A stretch of 64,000 nt of DNA from Nocardioides sp. zg-1308 (GTDB taxonomy: Bacteria; Actinomycetota; Actinomycetes; Propionibacteriales; Nocardioidaceae), in NCBI RefSeq assembly GCF_013155375.1, contig NZ_JABJQY010000004.1, positions 248,001-312,000 on the forward strand. Direction: 5' to 3'. Made by a program: the position numbers and the translations under genes. Positions 32,883 through 42,674 of this stretch are shown in pieces (positions within the stretch are counted from its first letter, which is position 1; each line of letters begins with the position of its first letter). The notes beneath the pieces are model-generated. The model saw nothing but the letters and a program-made list of their open reading frames with translations, did not search any database and was not told the origin of the DNA.

Positions 32883-33998
32883 TCAGGGGGCGATGTAGGC
32901 CTCGGGCGGTGGCGCCGGCTCCTCGCCCGTGGCGAAGCCGGTGACCAGCTCCGGCTCCACCGGGTGCGGCTGGAGCGTGCCCGAGGCGATCTGCTCGGCC
33001 CAGTGGCACGCCACCCGGTGCTCCGGCGAGGCGCCGTCCACCTCGACGACCCGCAGCTGCGGTCGGTCGGTGTCGCACAGGGTCTCCTGGCGCCACGGGC
33101 ACCGGGTGTGGAAGCGGCAGCCCGTCGGCGGGTTAGCCGGCGAGGGCAGGTCGCCGGTCAGCAGGATCTGCTCGCGCCGGTCCTCGACCAGCGGGTCGGG
33201 GACGGGCACGGCCGACATGAGGGCACGCGTGTAGGGGTGGAGCGGGAGGTCGTAGAGCTCACCCGCCTCCGACTCCTCCACCAGCCCGCCGAGGTACATC
33301 ACGCCGATCCGGTCGCTGATGTGGCGGACGACGGCGAGGTCGTGCGCCACGACGATGTAGGTGAGCCCGAGCTCCTCCTGGAGGTCCTGCAGCAGGTTGA
33401 TCACCTGCGCCTGGATGGAGACGTCGAGGGCGCTGACCGGCTCGTCCGCGACGATGAGGTCGGGGCCGACCGAGAGCGCCCGGGCGATGCCGACGCGCTG
33501 GCGCTGGCCGCCGGAGAACTCGTGGGGGTACTTCTTCAGCCCGGCCGGCGGCAGCCCGACGGCCGACATGAGCTCGCGCAGGCGGGCGTGGGTGGCGGAC
33601 TTGTCCGTGTCGAGGCCGTGGGCGCGCATCCCCTCGAGCAGCAGGGCCTCGACCGTCTGCCGCGGGTCCAGGCTCGACATCGGGTCCTGGAACACCATCT
33701 GGAACTTCTTGCGCCGGGTCCGCAGCTCCTCGCCCTGGAGGGAGGCGATGTCGACGCCCTCGAAGCTCACCGACCCCGCCGTGGGGGTCTCGAGGTTGAG
33801 GATCGCCTTGCCGAGGGTCGACTTGCCGCAGCCCGACTCCCCCACCAGTCCGTAGGTCTCGCCGCGGTGGATGGTCAGGTCGACCCCGTCGACTGCGCGG
33901 ACGTGACCCACCGTCTTGTCGAAGATGACCCCCCGCTTGATCGGGAAGTGCACCTCCAGGTCACGGACCTCCAGGAGGACTTCCGGCTGCACGGTCAT
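32883..33998 (-). CDS. dppF: Peptide ABC transporter ATP-binding protein (DppF/OppF)
   Basis: 371-residue ATPase of an oligo-/dipeptide importer. Walker A is [12 protein letters not shown], the Q-loop [14 protein letters not shown], the signature [16 protein letters not shown], Walker [13 protein letters not shown] and the H-loop VAHDLAVV. The C-terminal oligopeptide/dipeptide domain includes [16 protein letters not shown] and the cysteine motif [15 protein letters not shown]. It works with the DppD ATPase; its ATG overlaps the dppD stop (ATGA). It is the last gene of dppABCDF and is followed by a convergent gene. Confidence 0.93.
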   Translation of the reverse strand: MTVQPEVLLEVRDLEVHFPIKRGVIFDKTVGHVRAVDGVDLTIHRGETYGLVGESGCGKSTLGKAILNLETPTAGSVSFEGVDIASLQGEELRTRRKKFQMVFQDPMSSLDPRQTVEALLLEGMRAHGLDTDKSATHARLRELMSAVGLPPAGLKKYPHEFSGGQRQRVGIARALSVGPDLIVADEPVSALDVSIQAQVINLLQDLQEELGLTYIVVAHDLAVVRHISDRIGVMYLGGLVEESEAGELYDLPLHPYTRALMSAVPVPDPLVEDRREQILLTGDLPSPANPPTGCRFHTRCPWRQETLCDTDRPQLRVVEVDGASPEHRVACHWAEQIASGTLQPHPVEPELVTGFATGEEPAPPPEAYIAP

Positions 33999-35005
33999 CG
34001 GGACACCCCCATCGGGTTGAAGCAGCGCAGGCCGACGACGTCGTCGCCGTCCCAGCCGGGGGTCTGCTGCACGCAGACCTCGAGGCGGTTCGGGCACCGC
34101 GGCGCGAAGGCGCACGCCGAGTCCCACGGCAGGTTGTCGGCGACCGAGCCCGGGATCGGCGACAGCGCCTCGCCGCGCGGGGCGTCGAGCCGTGGGATGG
34201 AGTTGAGCAGGCCCACCGTGTAGGGGTGCCGCGGGCGGCCGAACAGCGTGTGCCGGTCGCCGCGCTCGACGATCCTGCCGCCGTAGAGCACGTTGACCTC
34301 GTCGCACAGCCCGGCGACGACGCCGAGGTCGTGGGTGATCATCACCATCGCCGTCCCGGTCTCGACGACGAGCTCCTTGAGCAGCGCGAGGATCTGGGCC
34401 TGGATCGTCACGTCGAGCGCGGTGGTCGGCTCGTCGGCGATCAGCAGCCGGGGCTTGCAGGCCAGCGCCATCGCGATGAGCGCGCGCTGCCGCATGCCGC
34501 CGCTCAGCTGGTGGGGGTAGTTGGCCAGGCGCGCCCGGGGGTCCGGGATGCCGACCCGGTCCAGCAGCTCGGCGGCCTTCGGCATGGCCTCCCTGCGGCT
34601 GAGCCCCTGGTGCCGCTCCATCACCTCGGTGACCTGCCGTCCGATCTGCACGACCGGGTTGAGCGAGGACAGCGGGTCCTGGAAGATCATGGCGATGTCG
34701 CGACCGCGCCGGTCCCGCAGCTGGGAGGGCGACAGGCCGAGCAGGTCCTCGCCGTCGAAGACCGCCGCCCCCTCCACGACGTTGCCCCGCTGCGGCAGCA
34801 GTCCCATGATCGCGAGCGACGTGACGGACTTCCCGCAGCCGGACTCGCCGACGAGGCCCACGGTCTGGCCGGGACGTACGTCGAAGCTGATGCCGTCGAC
34901 GGCCTTGAACGGCTCCTCCCCGCGCCTGACGAAGCTCACCCGCAGGTCGCGCACCGCGAGGAGCGGCTCGGTCGAACGGTCGGGCCGCAGCGCGTGCGAG
35001 CTCAT
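33995..35005 (-). CDS. dppD: Peptide ABC transporter ATP-binding protein (DppD/OppD)
   Basis: 336-residue ATPase partner. Walker [21 protein letters not shown] is the OppD-type variant, followed by [32 protein letters not shown] (signature), [18 protein letters not shown] (Walker B) and MITHDLGVV. The C-terminal cysteine motif [14 protein letters not shown] is present. ATG at 35005, 5 bp after the dppC stop; it overlaps dppF at the other end. Both ATPases being present is the normal arrangement for a heterodimeric Dpp/Opp system. Confidence 0.93.
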   Translation of the reverse strand: MSSHALRPDRSTEPLLAVRDLRVSFVRRGEEPFKAVDGISFDVRPGQTVGLVGESGCGKSVTSLAIMGLLPQRGNVVEGAAVFDGEDLLGLSPSQLRDRRGRDIAMIFQDPLSSLNPVVQIGRQVTEVMERHQGLSRREAMPKAAELLDRVGIPDPRARLANYPHQLSGGMRQRALIAMALACKPRLLIADEPTTALDVTIQAQILALLKELVVETGTAMVMITHDLGVVAGLCDEVNVLYGGRIVERGDRHTLFGRPRHPYTVGLLNSIPRLDAPRGEALSPIPGSVADNLPWDSACAFAPRCPNRLEVCVQQTPGWDGDDVVGLRCFNPMGVSR

Positions 35006-35010
35006 CGCAC

Positions 35011-35973
35011 TCACCTCCGGGTCTTGGGGTCGAGGGCCTCGCGCAGCGACTCGCCCATGAGCGTGAAGCCGAGCGCGACGACGATGATGCAGGCGGCGGG
35101 GTAGAACGCCAGGTGCGGCGCCTCCCCGAGGTAGGGCTGGGCCTTCCCGAGCATCTGTCCCCACTCGGGGCTCCGGTCGTCGGGGTTGCCCAGGCCGAGG
35201 AAGGACAGGGCGGCTGCGTCGATGATGGCGACGGCCAGCACCAGGGTGGCCTGCACGATGACCGGCCCCACCGAGTTGGGCAGCATGTGCCGGAAGACGA
35301 TGGCACGTCGCTTCACCCCCAGCGAGCGGGCGGCGAGGACGTGGTCGCTGGCGCGCTGGCCCAGCATCGAGCCCCGCAGCAGCCGGGCGAAGACCGGCAC
35401 CTGGACGACGGCGATCGCGATGATGAGCGTCCACTGGCTGGGGCGCGTCGCGAGCGCCGCGAGGCTGAAGGCGAGCAGGAGGGACGGGATCGAGAGCATC
35501 ACGTCGACGATCCGCATCACCAGCGAGTCGGTCCAGCCGGCGAAGGCCCCCGCCAGCGTCCCGAGGACGAGGCCGCCGATCAGGCCGAAGAAGGTGGCCA
35601 GCACTCCCACCAGCAGGGTCTGCCGGCTGCCCACCAGGAGCCGGGACAGCAGGTCGCGACCCCGGTCGTCGCCGCCGAGGAGGTGACCTGCCTCGGGGCC
35701 CGGGACGGGGTTGGACTGGGGCCGCACGGCGTCGAGGAGCGGACGCGCTGCGGGGTCCCACGGCGCGAGCCAGGGCGAGACGACGGCCAGCACGATGAAG
35801 GACACGGTGATGACGAGACCGATGAGGAACACCGGGTCGCGCCGCAGCCGGCGCCACGCCGTCCGCACCAGCGAGACGCCGGGCTCCCGGTCGACGGAGG
35901 CGTCGGCGAGCGCGTCGATGCGCTGCTTGCGCCGCTGGGCGTACGACGGCATCTGCGGTGACTCAGGGGACAT
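35011..35973 (-). CDS. dppC: Peptide ABC transporter permease (DppC/OppC)
   Basis: 320-residue permease. It has the OppC-type N-terminal cytoplasmic region (residues 1-45) leading into the first span ([20 protein letters not shown]), the periplasmic segment [30 protein letters not shown], and the EAA-like loop [26 protein letters not shown] that contacts the ATPase. About six membrane spans in all, full family length. It sits 6 bp after dppB and 5 bp before dppD. Confidence 0.93.
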   Translation of the reverse strand: MSPESPQMPSYAQRRKQRIDALADASVDREPGVSLVRTAWRRLRRDPVFLIGLVITVSFIVLAVVSPWLAPWDPAARPLLDAVRPQSNPVPGPEAGHLLGGDDRGRDLLSRLLVGSRQTLLVGVLATFFGLIGGLVLGTLAGAFAGWTDSLVMRIVDVMLSIPSLLLAFSLAALATRPSQWTLIIAIAVVQVPVFARLLRGSMLGQRASDHVLAARSLGVKRRAIVFRHMLPNSVGPVIVQATLVLAVAIIDAAALSFLGLGNPDDRSPEWGQMLGKAQPYLGEAPHLAFYPAACIIVVALGFTLMGESLREALDPKTRR

Positions 35974-35979
35974 GACCGC

Positions 35980-36990
35980 TCACCTCGTCCTGATCCGGGG
36001 GTCGATGAGGGCGTACGCGATGTCCACCATGAGGTTCACCAGGACGTAGATGGCCGCTGCGGCGATGATCAGCACCTGCAGGACCGGGTAGTCCTTGTCG
36101 CGGAACGCCGTGGCCAGCGCGTCACCGATGCCCCGGATCGAGAAGACCGTCTCGGTGAGGATCGCCCCACCCAGCAGCGCCCCGACCTGCAGGCCGACGG
36201 TCGTCACGACGGGGAGCATGGCGTTGCGCAGGACGTGCCGTCCCCGGATGACCCGGGCCGTGAGCCCCTTGGCCTCCGCGGTGCGGACGTAGTCCTCGTC
36301 GAGGACGTCGAGCACCGAGGCGCGCGTGATGCGGAAGATGACGGCGAAGGGGATGGTGGCCAGCGCGACCGCCGGCAGGACCAGGTGCTTGAGCGCGTCC
36401 CAGGCGGCGTCCCACTCCCGCGTCATGATCCCGTCGAGGACGAACAGCCCGGTGACCCGCGTCGCGTCGAGGCCGGTGCTCTGCCGACCGGAGACCGGGA
36501 GGAGGTCCCACTCGACGGCGAAGAAGTACTTGAGGAGGAACCCGGTGAAGAAGACGGGCACGGCCACGCCCACCAGCGAGAAGATCACCGCGGTGTTGTC
36601 CAGGGCGGTCCCCCGGCGCCGGGCAGCGAGGTAGCCGAGCGGGATGCCGAGGAGGATGGCGATCGCCAGGGCGAAGAACGCGAGCTCGATGGTGGCCGGC
36701 AGACGCGCGAAGAAGATGTCGAGCGCGTCCTCACCCGGCAGCACCTTGGTGGAGACGCCGAAGTCGCCTCTCAGCGCTCGCTGCATGTAGCGCAGGTACT
36801 GCACGGGCAGGGGCTCGTCCAGCCCGAGCGCCTCCTCCATCCGCGCTCGTCGCTCGGGTGTGGCCCGCTCGCCCAGGAGCGCGGAGACAGGTCCCCCCGG
36901 GAGGGACCTCAACCAGAAGAAGACGAGCAGGGACAGGGCCAGGACGACGCCCAGCATCTGCAGCAGGCGTCGTAGGACGAAGCGAAGCAT
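35980..36990 (-). CDS. dppB: Peptide ABC transporter permease (DppB/OppB)
   Basis: 336-residue permease with the typical OppB start (MLRFVLRRLLQMLGVVLALSLLVFFWLRSLPGGPVSALLG) and six spans. The EAA loop is RTAEAKGLTARVIRGRHVLRNAMLPVVTTVG. The ATG at 36990 is chosen because AGGAGA precedes it by 3 nt; a GTG four codons earlier falls inside that ribosome binding site and is less likely. It follows the solute-binding protein gene by 102 bp, so expression can be stepped down after dppA. Confidence 0.93.
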   Translation of the reverse strand: MLRFVLRRLLQMLGVVLALSLLVFFWLRSLPGGPVSALLGERATPERRARMEEALGLDEPLPVQYLRYMQRALRGDFGVSTKVLPGEDALDIFFARLPATIELAFFALAIAILLGIPLGYLAARRRGTALDNTAVIFSLVGVAVPVFFTGFLLKYFFAVEWDLLPVSGRQSTGLDATRVTGLFVLDGIMTREWDAAWDALKHLVLPAVALATIPFAVIFRITRASVLDVLDEDYVRTAEAKGLTARVIRGRHVLRNAMLPVVTTVGLQVGALLGGAILTETVFSIRGIGDALATAFRDKDYPVLQVLIIAAAAIYVLVNLMVDIAYALIDPRIRTR

Positions 36991-37092
36991 GGTTCTCCTC
37001 ACACACGGCGTGGGCCAGGGGATCGCCCCGCAGGACGACCCCCTGGCTCACTCAGGACGCTTCAGACCGGTCAGGACACCGGTCGGGGTGCG

Positions 37093-38769
37093 TCACTCAC
37101 CGCTCACGGTGACGGAGTCGAACTCCTCGGCGGTCAGCGGGCTCGGGATGACGCCCTCCACGCCCGGACCGACCACGAGGGCCGGCGGGGAGTGGCTGAT
37201 CGGCAGACCGGGGAGGTAGTCCTCCATGATCTGGGCGTTGATCTCCTCGAACGCTGCGGAGCGCTCGGCCTCGTCGACGATGGCGTCGGCGGCCTTGAGG
37301 TCGTCGGCCAGCTGCTTGCCCCACGGCATGGCCGAGGTGCCGAAGTCGTTCTCCTTGAGGTTGCCGAAGAACGTGCCGATGAAGTTGAACGGCGAGTCGT
37401 AGTCGCCCGTCCAGCCGAGGATGTAGGCGTCGTACTTGCCGGCCGTCACGTTGTCGAGGTAGCCGCCGTTCCACGACGCGGTCTTGACGTCGACCTTGAC
37501 GCCGACCGCCTCGAGGTCGGTGCGCAGCGCCTCGTAGAGCTTCTGCGGGTCGGGCATGTAGGGACGGCTGACCTCGGTCGGGTAGGCGAACGTCAGGGTC
37601 ATCCCCTCCGCGCCGGCCTCGGCGAGCAGCTCCTGGGCCCTCTCCGGGTCGTACTCCGGGGCGGCCAGCTCGGTGTTGTAGCCGCTCACCGTCTTGGGCA
37701 TGAACTGCGTCGCCACCTCGGCGCCCTCGGGCAGCTGCGTCTGCACGAGCTGCTCGCGGTTGATGGCGAGGTTGAGCGCCTGCCGGACCTTGAGGTCCTG
37801 CAGCTGCGGGTTGGTGTCGGGGTTGAACCCCATGTAGAGGATGTTGAACGCGTCGCGGATCTCGACGGTGTTGCCCGACTCCTCCAAGGCGTTCCAGTCG
37901 ACCGGGTTGGGCAGGTCGTAGCCGTTGATGCTGCCGGCCTCGAGCTCCTGGCGACGGGTGCTCTCGTCGGGGATGACGCGGAAGACCAGCTCGCTGACCT
38001 TCGCCGCCTCGCCCCAGTAGTCATCGTTGCGCTCGAGGCTGATGGTGCCGTTGGCCTCGTCGTACTCGCCGAAGGTGAACGGGCCGGTGCCGACCGGGTT
38101 GTCGGCGTACTCCGGGAAGGAGAAGCCCTCGCCCTCGGCGGCGATGCCGTTGGCGTCGCCCTCCTCCAGCGCCTTCGGGGACTGCATCGACAGCGACTCG
38201 AGGGTCAGCATGGTCGGGAAGCCGGACGTCGGACCGCTGATGGTGACGACGGCCTCGAACTCGCCGGTGGCCTCACAGCCCTGGTAGAGGGAGTTGTCCG
38301 CGTCGTTGGCGAAGGCGCCCATGACGTAGCCCCAGTACTCACCGGCGACCTGGCCGGCGTCGTTCTGGTCGAACATCCGCTCGAAGTTGTAGCAGACGGC
38401 CTCGGCGTTGAACGGCTCGCCGTCGTGGAAGGTCACGTCGTCGCGGAGCGTGAAGGTCCACTGCGTGCCGTCCTCGTTGGGGGTCCACTCCGTGGCGAGC
38501 TCGGGGACGACCTCGGCGCTGCCGGGCTCGATGCCGAGGAGGCCCTCGAACATCTGCCGCGTGACACGGAACGTCTCGCCGTCGGTGGCGTAGAAGGGGT
38601 CGAACATCTCCGGGGCGCCGGCGGCGCCGAAGACGAAGGTGGCGTCGCTGCTGCCGCTGCCACCGCTGCCACCGCTGCCCTCGTCGCGGTCGCTCTCGGC
38701 GCAGCCAGCCAGTGCGGCGGCTGCCATGACAGCCGTGGTCCATGTCGCCACGGTGCGTGTTCGAGACAT
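37093..38769 (-). CDS. dppA: Peptide ABC transporter substrate-binding lipoprotein (DppA/OppA)
   Basis: 558-residue extracellular solute-binding protein, family 5. A lipoprotein signal peptide ends at the lipobox ALAGC (C23), followed by a Gly/Ser linker. The body shows family motifs: LLGIEPGSAEVVPELATEWTPNEDGTQWTFTLRDDVTFHDGEPFNAEAV and VRQALNLAINREQLVQ. It captures peptides or possibly nickel-like or other solutes for DppBCDF. ATG at 38769 with GGAAGG upstream; TAGGGT at 38813-38818 gives a ~37-nt leader. First gene of the operon. Confidence 0.93.
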   Translation of the reverse strand: MSRTRTVATWTTAVMAAAALAGCAESDRDEGSGGSGGSGSSDATFVFGAAGAPEMFDPFYATDGETFRVTRQMFEGLLGIEPGSAEVVPELATEWTPNEDGTQWTFTLRDDVTFHDGEPFNAEAVCYNFERMFDQNDAGQVAGEYWGYVMGAFANDADNSLYQGCEATGEFEAVVTISGPTSGFPTMLTLESLSMQSPKALEEGDANGIAAEGEGFSFPEYADNPVGTGPFTFGEYDEANGTISLERNDDYWGEAAKVSELVFRVIPDESTRRQELEAGSINGYDLPNPVDWNALEESGNTVEIRDAFNILYMGFNPDTNPQLQDLKVRQALNLAINREQLVQTQLPEGAEVATQFMPKTVSGYNTELAAPEYDPERAQELLAEAGAEGMTLTFAYPTEVSRPYMPDPQKLYEALRTDLEAVGVKVDVKTASWNGGYLDNVTAGKYDAYILGWTGDYDSPFNFIGTFFGNLKENDFGTSAMPWGKQLADDLKAADAIVDEAERSAAFEEINAQIMEDYLPGLPISHSPPALVVGPGVEGVIPSPLTAEEFDSVTVSGE

Positions 38770-38812
38770 CCGAGGTCCTTCCGTCCGGTATGCGATCGGG
38801 GGTGTGCACCGC

Positions 38813-38818
38813 ACCCTA
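38813..38818 (-). promoter_or_regulatory. Predicted -10 of dppABCDF promoter
   Basis: TAGGGT on the minus strand, 43 nt before the dppA ATG; leaves a leader that contains the GGAAGG ribosome binding site. Confidence 0.45.
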
Positions 38819-38926
38819 GACCGCCGGAAGTGAGCCGGGCCACAGCGACATGGTCACGGTCCGGTCACGTGTCTCCACGTGCCCGGCGCGGTCCGGGCCC
38901 GCCACTGGAAGAGCCGCCGCGGGTCC

Positions 38927-39637
38927 CTACGACGTGACGAGGCGGGCAAGCGCCGCCGTGTCGAGTCCGTCGAGCGTGTCCGCGAACACCCGTCGCTCGC
39001 CCTCGAGGATCGGCACGTGGTTGGGCACGCAGAGCACGGTGCAGCCGGCGGCCACCGCCGACGTCGCGCCGGTGTTGGAGTCCTCGATCGCGAGGCAGTC
39101 CTCCGCCGCCAGCCCGAGCTCCGCGGCCGCGGTCAGGTAGGGCTCGGGGTGCGGCTTGCCGAGCTCGACGCGGTCGCCGGTGACGACGCTCGCGAACGTG
39201 TCCGTCGGGAGCTGGGCCAGGATCGGCGCGACGAAGCGCTGCCACGACATCGTCACCAGCGCGCACGGCACCTCGTTGACGACGAGGTCCGTGAGCAGCT
39301 CCCGAGCGCCCGGTCGCCACGGCACGTGCTCCTCCACCCGGGCTACGACGCCGTCGAGCAGCTCGTCGACGATCTGCTGCGGCGTCCGGTCGATGCCCAT
39401 GTGCACCCGGATGTAGTCGCCCGACTCCAGCAGCGCGTTGCCCACGAGGTTCAACGCGTGCTGCTGGGACCAGGTCCCGCCGTACTTCTCCGCCATCGCG
39501 TACTCGGTGGCGATCCAATAGGGCTCCGTGTCGACGAGGGTGCCGTCCATGTCCCACAGCACCGCTGCCGGTCGCGGCGCTCCTGCGTCGGCGTCGGGTC
39601 CGTGGCCAGCAGGGACGGGGGAAGCGGTGGTGCTCAG
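38927..39637 (-). CDS. HAD-superfamily phosphatase (beta-phosphoglucomutase-like)
   Basis: 236 residues as annotated. HAD motif I is VLWDMDGTLVDTEPYW, motif II ALVTMSWQRF, motif III with the lysine ELGKPHPEPYLTAAAELGL, and motif IV CLAIEDSNTGATSAVAAGC; a helical cap lies between I and II (subfamily IA). A small phosphorylated metabolite is the expected substrate. Start: no ATG or GTG precedes the conserved region with a ribosome binding site, but CTG at 39637 has GGAGG 5 nt upstream and is taken as start; the fallback is GTG at 39562, directly at motif I. TAGGCT at 39681-39686 is a plausible -10. Confidence 0.85.
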   Translation of the reverse strand: MSTTASPVPAGHGPDADAGAPRPAAVLWDMDGTLVDTEPYWIATEYAMAEKYGGTWSQQHALNLVGNALLESGDYIRVHMGIDRTPQQIVDELLDGVVARVEEHVPWRPGARELLTDLVVNEVPCALVTMSWQRFVAPILAQLPTDTFASVVTGDRVELGKPHPEPYLTAAAELGLAAEDCLAIEDSNTGATSAVAAGCTVLCVPNHVPILEGERRVFADTLDGLDTAALARLVTS

Positions 39638-39680
39638 GGTGTCCTCCGGGGAGCTCGTTCGTCGGTGCGTACGGCGTCCC

Positions 39681-39686
39681 AGCCTA
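39681..39686 (-). promoter_or_regulatory. Predicted -10 of HAD phosphatase promoter
   Basis: TAGGCT on the minus strand; transcription would begin ~37 nt before the proposed CTG start. Confidence 0.4.
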
Positions 39687-39967
39687 GGTGCCCGACGTGA
39701 CCCGACGACGACGTGCGCGCCAACGGTGGACGTCCGGAGTTCTCGAGCGGCGCGACCGACTGGGCGACCGACAGCGCGACCGACCCCGGGCACGCGGCTC
39801 GAGCGCCGCGGACGTGTTGACCCCACCCGCCCCAGCAGCGGTACTCTCGAACGACCCCACCCGTACGGGTGAGGTGCGCGACCTAGTGGCGCCAGCACGT
39901 GCACTTGGGAGGGTGCGCTGGCCCGCGGCCGTCGTGCGACGCGCTGCTCCGGGGAGGCACGCACCAC
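39687..39967. other. Divergent intergenic region with 14-bp palindrome
   Basis: No gene is seen between the HAD and LuxR genes. It holds a perfect 14-bp palindrome CACCCGTACGGGTG at 39858-39871, ~100 bp before the LuxR start, a possible operator, and the Shine-Dalgarno GGGGAGG of the LuxR gene near its right end. Confidence 0.5.
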
Positions 39968-42640
39968 ATGAACGACCCGACCACCGCACCACCCGTCCGA
40001 CCAGCGCCCCAGCGCGCCCCAGCGGGGGTTCCCCGCCTGCCCCGGACGTACGTCCCCCGGCTGGCGCTGTGGAGCCGGCTCGACGCCGCCGCGGGCGCGG
40101 CGGTGACCACACTGGTCGCGCCGGCCGGCGCCGGGAAGACGCTGGGCGTGGCCGGCTGGCTGCGGGAGGCGCGAGCGGACGCGGACCTGCAGGAGGTGGT
40201 GTGGCTCGACGGTCACCGCGGCCTCGACGCGGCCCGCCTCGACGCCGTCCTGGAGTCCGCTGCCCCCGGCGGCGGTCACGGCTCCCGCCCCGGGCTCGTG
40301 GTCATCGACGACGCCCACGCCCTGCCCGTGTCGGCTGTCCGCCTCCTGGACGCGCGGCTCGACGACGCTCCCCAGCGCCTGCGGGTCCTGCTCCTGAGCC
40401 GGTGGGACCTGCCCCTCACTCGGCTGGCGCCCCAGCTCCTCGGGCACCTCACCGAGCTGCGCGGCGACGTGCTGCGGCTCTCGGACGACGAGACCGCGCG
40501 CCTGGTCGAGCAGCACGTCGGCACGACCGTCCCCGAGGTGGTGGCCACGATCGCCACCCGCGCCGAGGGCTGGTGCGCCGTCGTCGTGCTGACGTCCCGG
40601 CTGGTGGCGGCGTCACCGGACCCCGCCGCAGCCGTGCGCCGGATCTCGCACCGCAGCTCGGAGGTCGCCGACCAGGTGGCGAGCGAGGTGTTCGCGACCC
40701 TCACCCCGCGCGAGCGCCACCTCCTGCTCTGCACGGCCAGCGAGCACGAGGTGTCCCCCGGGACCGCGGCGCACCTGACCAACGACCGCGGCGCCGGGCT
40801 CGTCCTCGACGGCCTGGAGTCCACCGGTCTCCTGGTCACCCGCTCCGAGCCGGGCCCTGCCGAGGATGCGCCGGCCGACGGTCCACGCAGGACGCGTGAG
40901 GCGCGCTTCCGGATCCACCCCCTGCTCGCCGAGGTGGTGCGGCGACGGGTCGCGGCGGGTGGCGTGGACGTCGAACGAGCCCGCGCGACCGTGCTGCGGG
41001 CCGTCCGCCTCGACGTCGGTCGGGGCGACACGGTGGCGGCGTTCGGGAGGTTGGTCGACCTGGGCCTGGCCGAGGCGGCGGCCGAGCGACTGGTGGAGGA
41101 CGGGACGCGCCTGCTCATGCGCGGGCACGACAAGGACGTCGTCGCCTTCGCCCAGCGGTGGCCCGACGTGCTCGAGGGCCGTCCCGAGAGCTGGTTCGTG
41201 CTCGGCGTCGAGCGGTGGGTCCACGGTGACGTGCAGTCGGCCATGCACTGGTTCGACCGGCTGTTCCGCTCGGTGGGCGGCGCAGCCGTCCCGAGCCACC
41301 GACTCAGCGCGCAGCACCTGTGCGCCCGCCTCATGCGCGCCCGCGCCGGCTTCGAGCCCCTCGACGCCGTCGCCAGGCTCGCGCAGGAGCGCGTCGACTC
41401 GCCGTCCTTCTCCAGCACGCCCGCGGACCTGCAGCCCCACGTGCTGGGTGAGCTGGGGATCGTCCAGCTCACGCTGGGGATGCTGGTGCCCGCCGAGACC
41501 AACCTCCTCCGGGCGGCGCGCCTCGGCGACGAGCTGGGGCTGCCGGCCCATGCCGCGGCGGCGCTGACCCACCTCGCCGGCCTCTACTACATGCGTGGGC
41601 GCGAGCACGTCGCCGGCCGGCTGGCCGCACGCAGCCTCGAGTCCATGCAGCACCTCGGGGCCGGCCTGGGTGTCCCTCGGCACCGTGCCCTCCTCTACTC
41701 GCGCCTCGCGTCGATGTCCACGCTCCCGATGTCCCTCCCCCTGCCCCTCCCACCGGCCGAGCCGTCGGGCGCGGACCGGGCGGACGACGTGGTGCACCCG
41801 GCCGACGCCACGACTCGGTTCTGGCAGCAGGTGCATGACGCCCGGGTGCAGCTCTCCGAGGGATCGGTGATCCAGGCCGAGCGGACGCTGCAGGCCGTCA
41901 TCGACGTCTCGGGTCTCCCGCGCCACCTCCGCGCGGCGCTGCTCATCGAGCGCGGCTACCTCGCCGCCCTGTGCGACGACCGGACCACCTTGCGGACCCT
42001 CACCGCGGAGCTGCACGAGCACGGGCACCTGGGAGAGGCGCTGCTCCTGCGGGGCGTGGCGGCCGACCTGGGCGGCGACCTGCGGCTCGCGGTCGACCAG
42101 TTCGCCGCGGCGGCCGACCACGCGGTCCTGGACCAGCCGCCGTGCCGCGCGCTGGCCCTCGTCGGACGGGCGCAGCTCCTCGACGCGCTCGGTGACGCAC
42201 AGGGAGCCCGGGTCGCGGTGCTGGCCGCGGTCCGCGCGACCGAGAGCCGCGCCAACTACGTCGCGTTCCTGGGCTGGAGCCGGCACGGGACCGGAGTGCA
42301 CGCGCTGCTGCGCCGGTTCGGCACCCGGACCGATCCCTGGCTCGGCCAGCTGGTGGAGCTCACCGGCCAGCATCCCGACATCACCTCGGCCCTTGCGGCG
42401 TCGACCCCCACGACCCGGGAGCGCCACACGGCCGAGCCGCTGGTGACGACCCACCTGAGCCCGCGCGAGCGCGACGTCCTGCGGGAGCTGGCGAGGGGCG
42501 CGACGTACGCCGACATCGCGACCGGCCTGTTCGTCTCCGAGAACACCGTCAAGACGCACGTGTCGAGCCTCTACAGCAAGCTCGGTGCGAGCCGGCGCAG
42601 CGAGGCCCTGTCCGTGGCGCGCCGGCTCGAGCTGCTCTGA
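39968..42640 (+). CDS. Large LuxR-family (LAL/MalT-like) transcriptional regulator
   Basis: 890-residue ATP-dependent regulator. N-terminal P-loop NTPase with Walker A APAGAGKT (51-58) and Walker B LVVIDDAHALP, then a long helical repeat (TPR-like, ~400-800), and a C-terminal LuxR helix-turn-helix at ~830-890 (LSPRERDVLRELARGATYADIATGLFVSENTVKTHVSSLYSKLGASRRSEA). Such proteins bind an inducer and ATP before activating transcription. ATG at 39968 has GGGGAGG 10 nt upstream. A terminator hairpin follows. Targets cannot be read from sequence; the adjacent amide/peptide gene block is the natural guess. Confidence 0.9.
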   Translation: MNDPTTAPPVRPAPQRAPAGVPRLPRTYVPRLALWSRLDAAAGAAVTTLVAPAGAGKTLGVAGWLREARADADLQEVVWLDGHRGLDAARLDAVLESAAPGGGHGSRPGLVVIDDAHALPVSAVRLLDARLDDAPQRLRVLLLSRWDLPLTRLAPQLLGHLTELRGDVLRLSDDETARLVEQHVGTTVPEVVATIATRAEGWCAVVVLTSRLVAASPDPAAAVRRISHRSSEVADQVASEVFATLTPRERHLLLCTASEHEVSPGTAAHLTNDRGAGLVLDGLESTGLLVTRSEPGPAEDAPADGPRRTREARFRIHPLLAEVVRRRVAAGGVDVERARATVLRAVRLDVGRGDTVAAFGRLVDLGLAEAAAERLVEDGTRLLMRGHDKDVVAFAQRWPDVLEGRPESWFVLGVERWVHGDVQSAMHWFDRLFRSVGGAAVPSHRLSAQHLCARLMRARAGFEPLDAVARLAQERVDSPSFSSTPADLQPHVLGELGIVQLTLGMLVPAETNLLRAARLGDELGLPAHAAAALTHLAGLYYMRGREHVAGRLAARSLESMQHLGAGLGVPRHRALLYSRLASMSTLPMSLPLPLPPAEPSGADRADDVVHPADATTRFWQQVHDARVQLSEGSVIQAERTLQAVIDVSGLPRHLRAALLIERGYLAALCDDRTTLRTLTAELHEHGHLGEALLLRGVAADLGGDLRLAVDQFAAAADHAVLDQPPCRALALVGRAQLLDALGDAQGARVAVLAAVRATESRANYVAFLGWSRHGTGVHALLRRFGTRTDPWLGQLVELTGQHPDITSALAASTPTTRERHTAEPLVTTHLSPRERDVLRELARGATYADIATGLFVSENTVKTHVSSLYSKLGASRRSEALSVARRLELL

Positions 42641-42641
42641 G

Positions 42642-42672
42642 CCGGCGAGCCACCGACAGGGTGGCGGGCCGG
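42642..42672. terminator. Bidirectional terminator hairpin
   Basis: Stem of CCGGC/GCCGG plus GCCACC/GGTGGC, separated by a 2x2 internal loop and closed by a 5-nt loop. It fills the 34-bp gap between the convergent stops of the LuxR gene and the DUF1269 gene, so it can end both transcripts. Confidence 0.7.
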
Positions 42673-42674
42673 GA

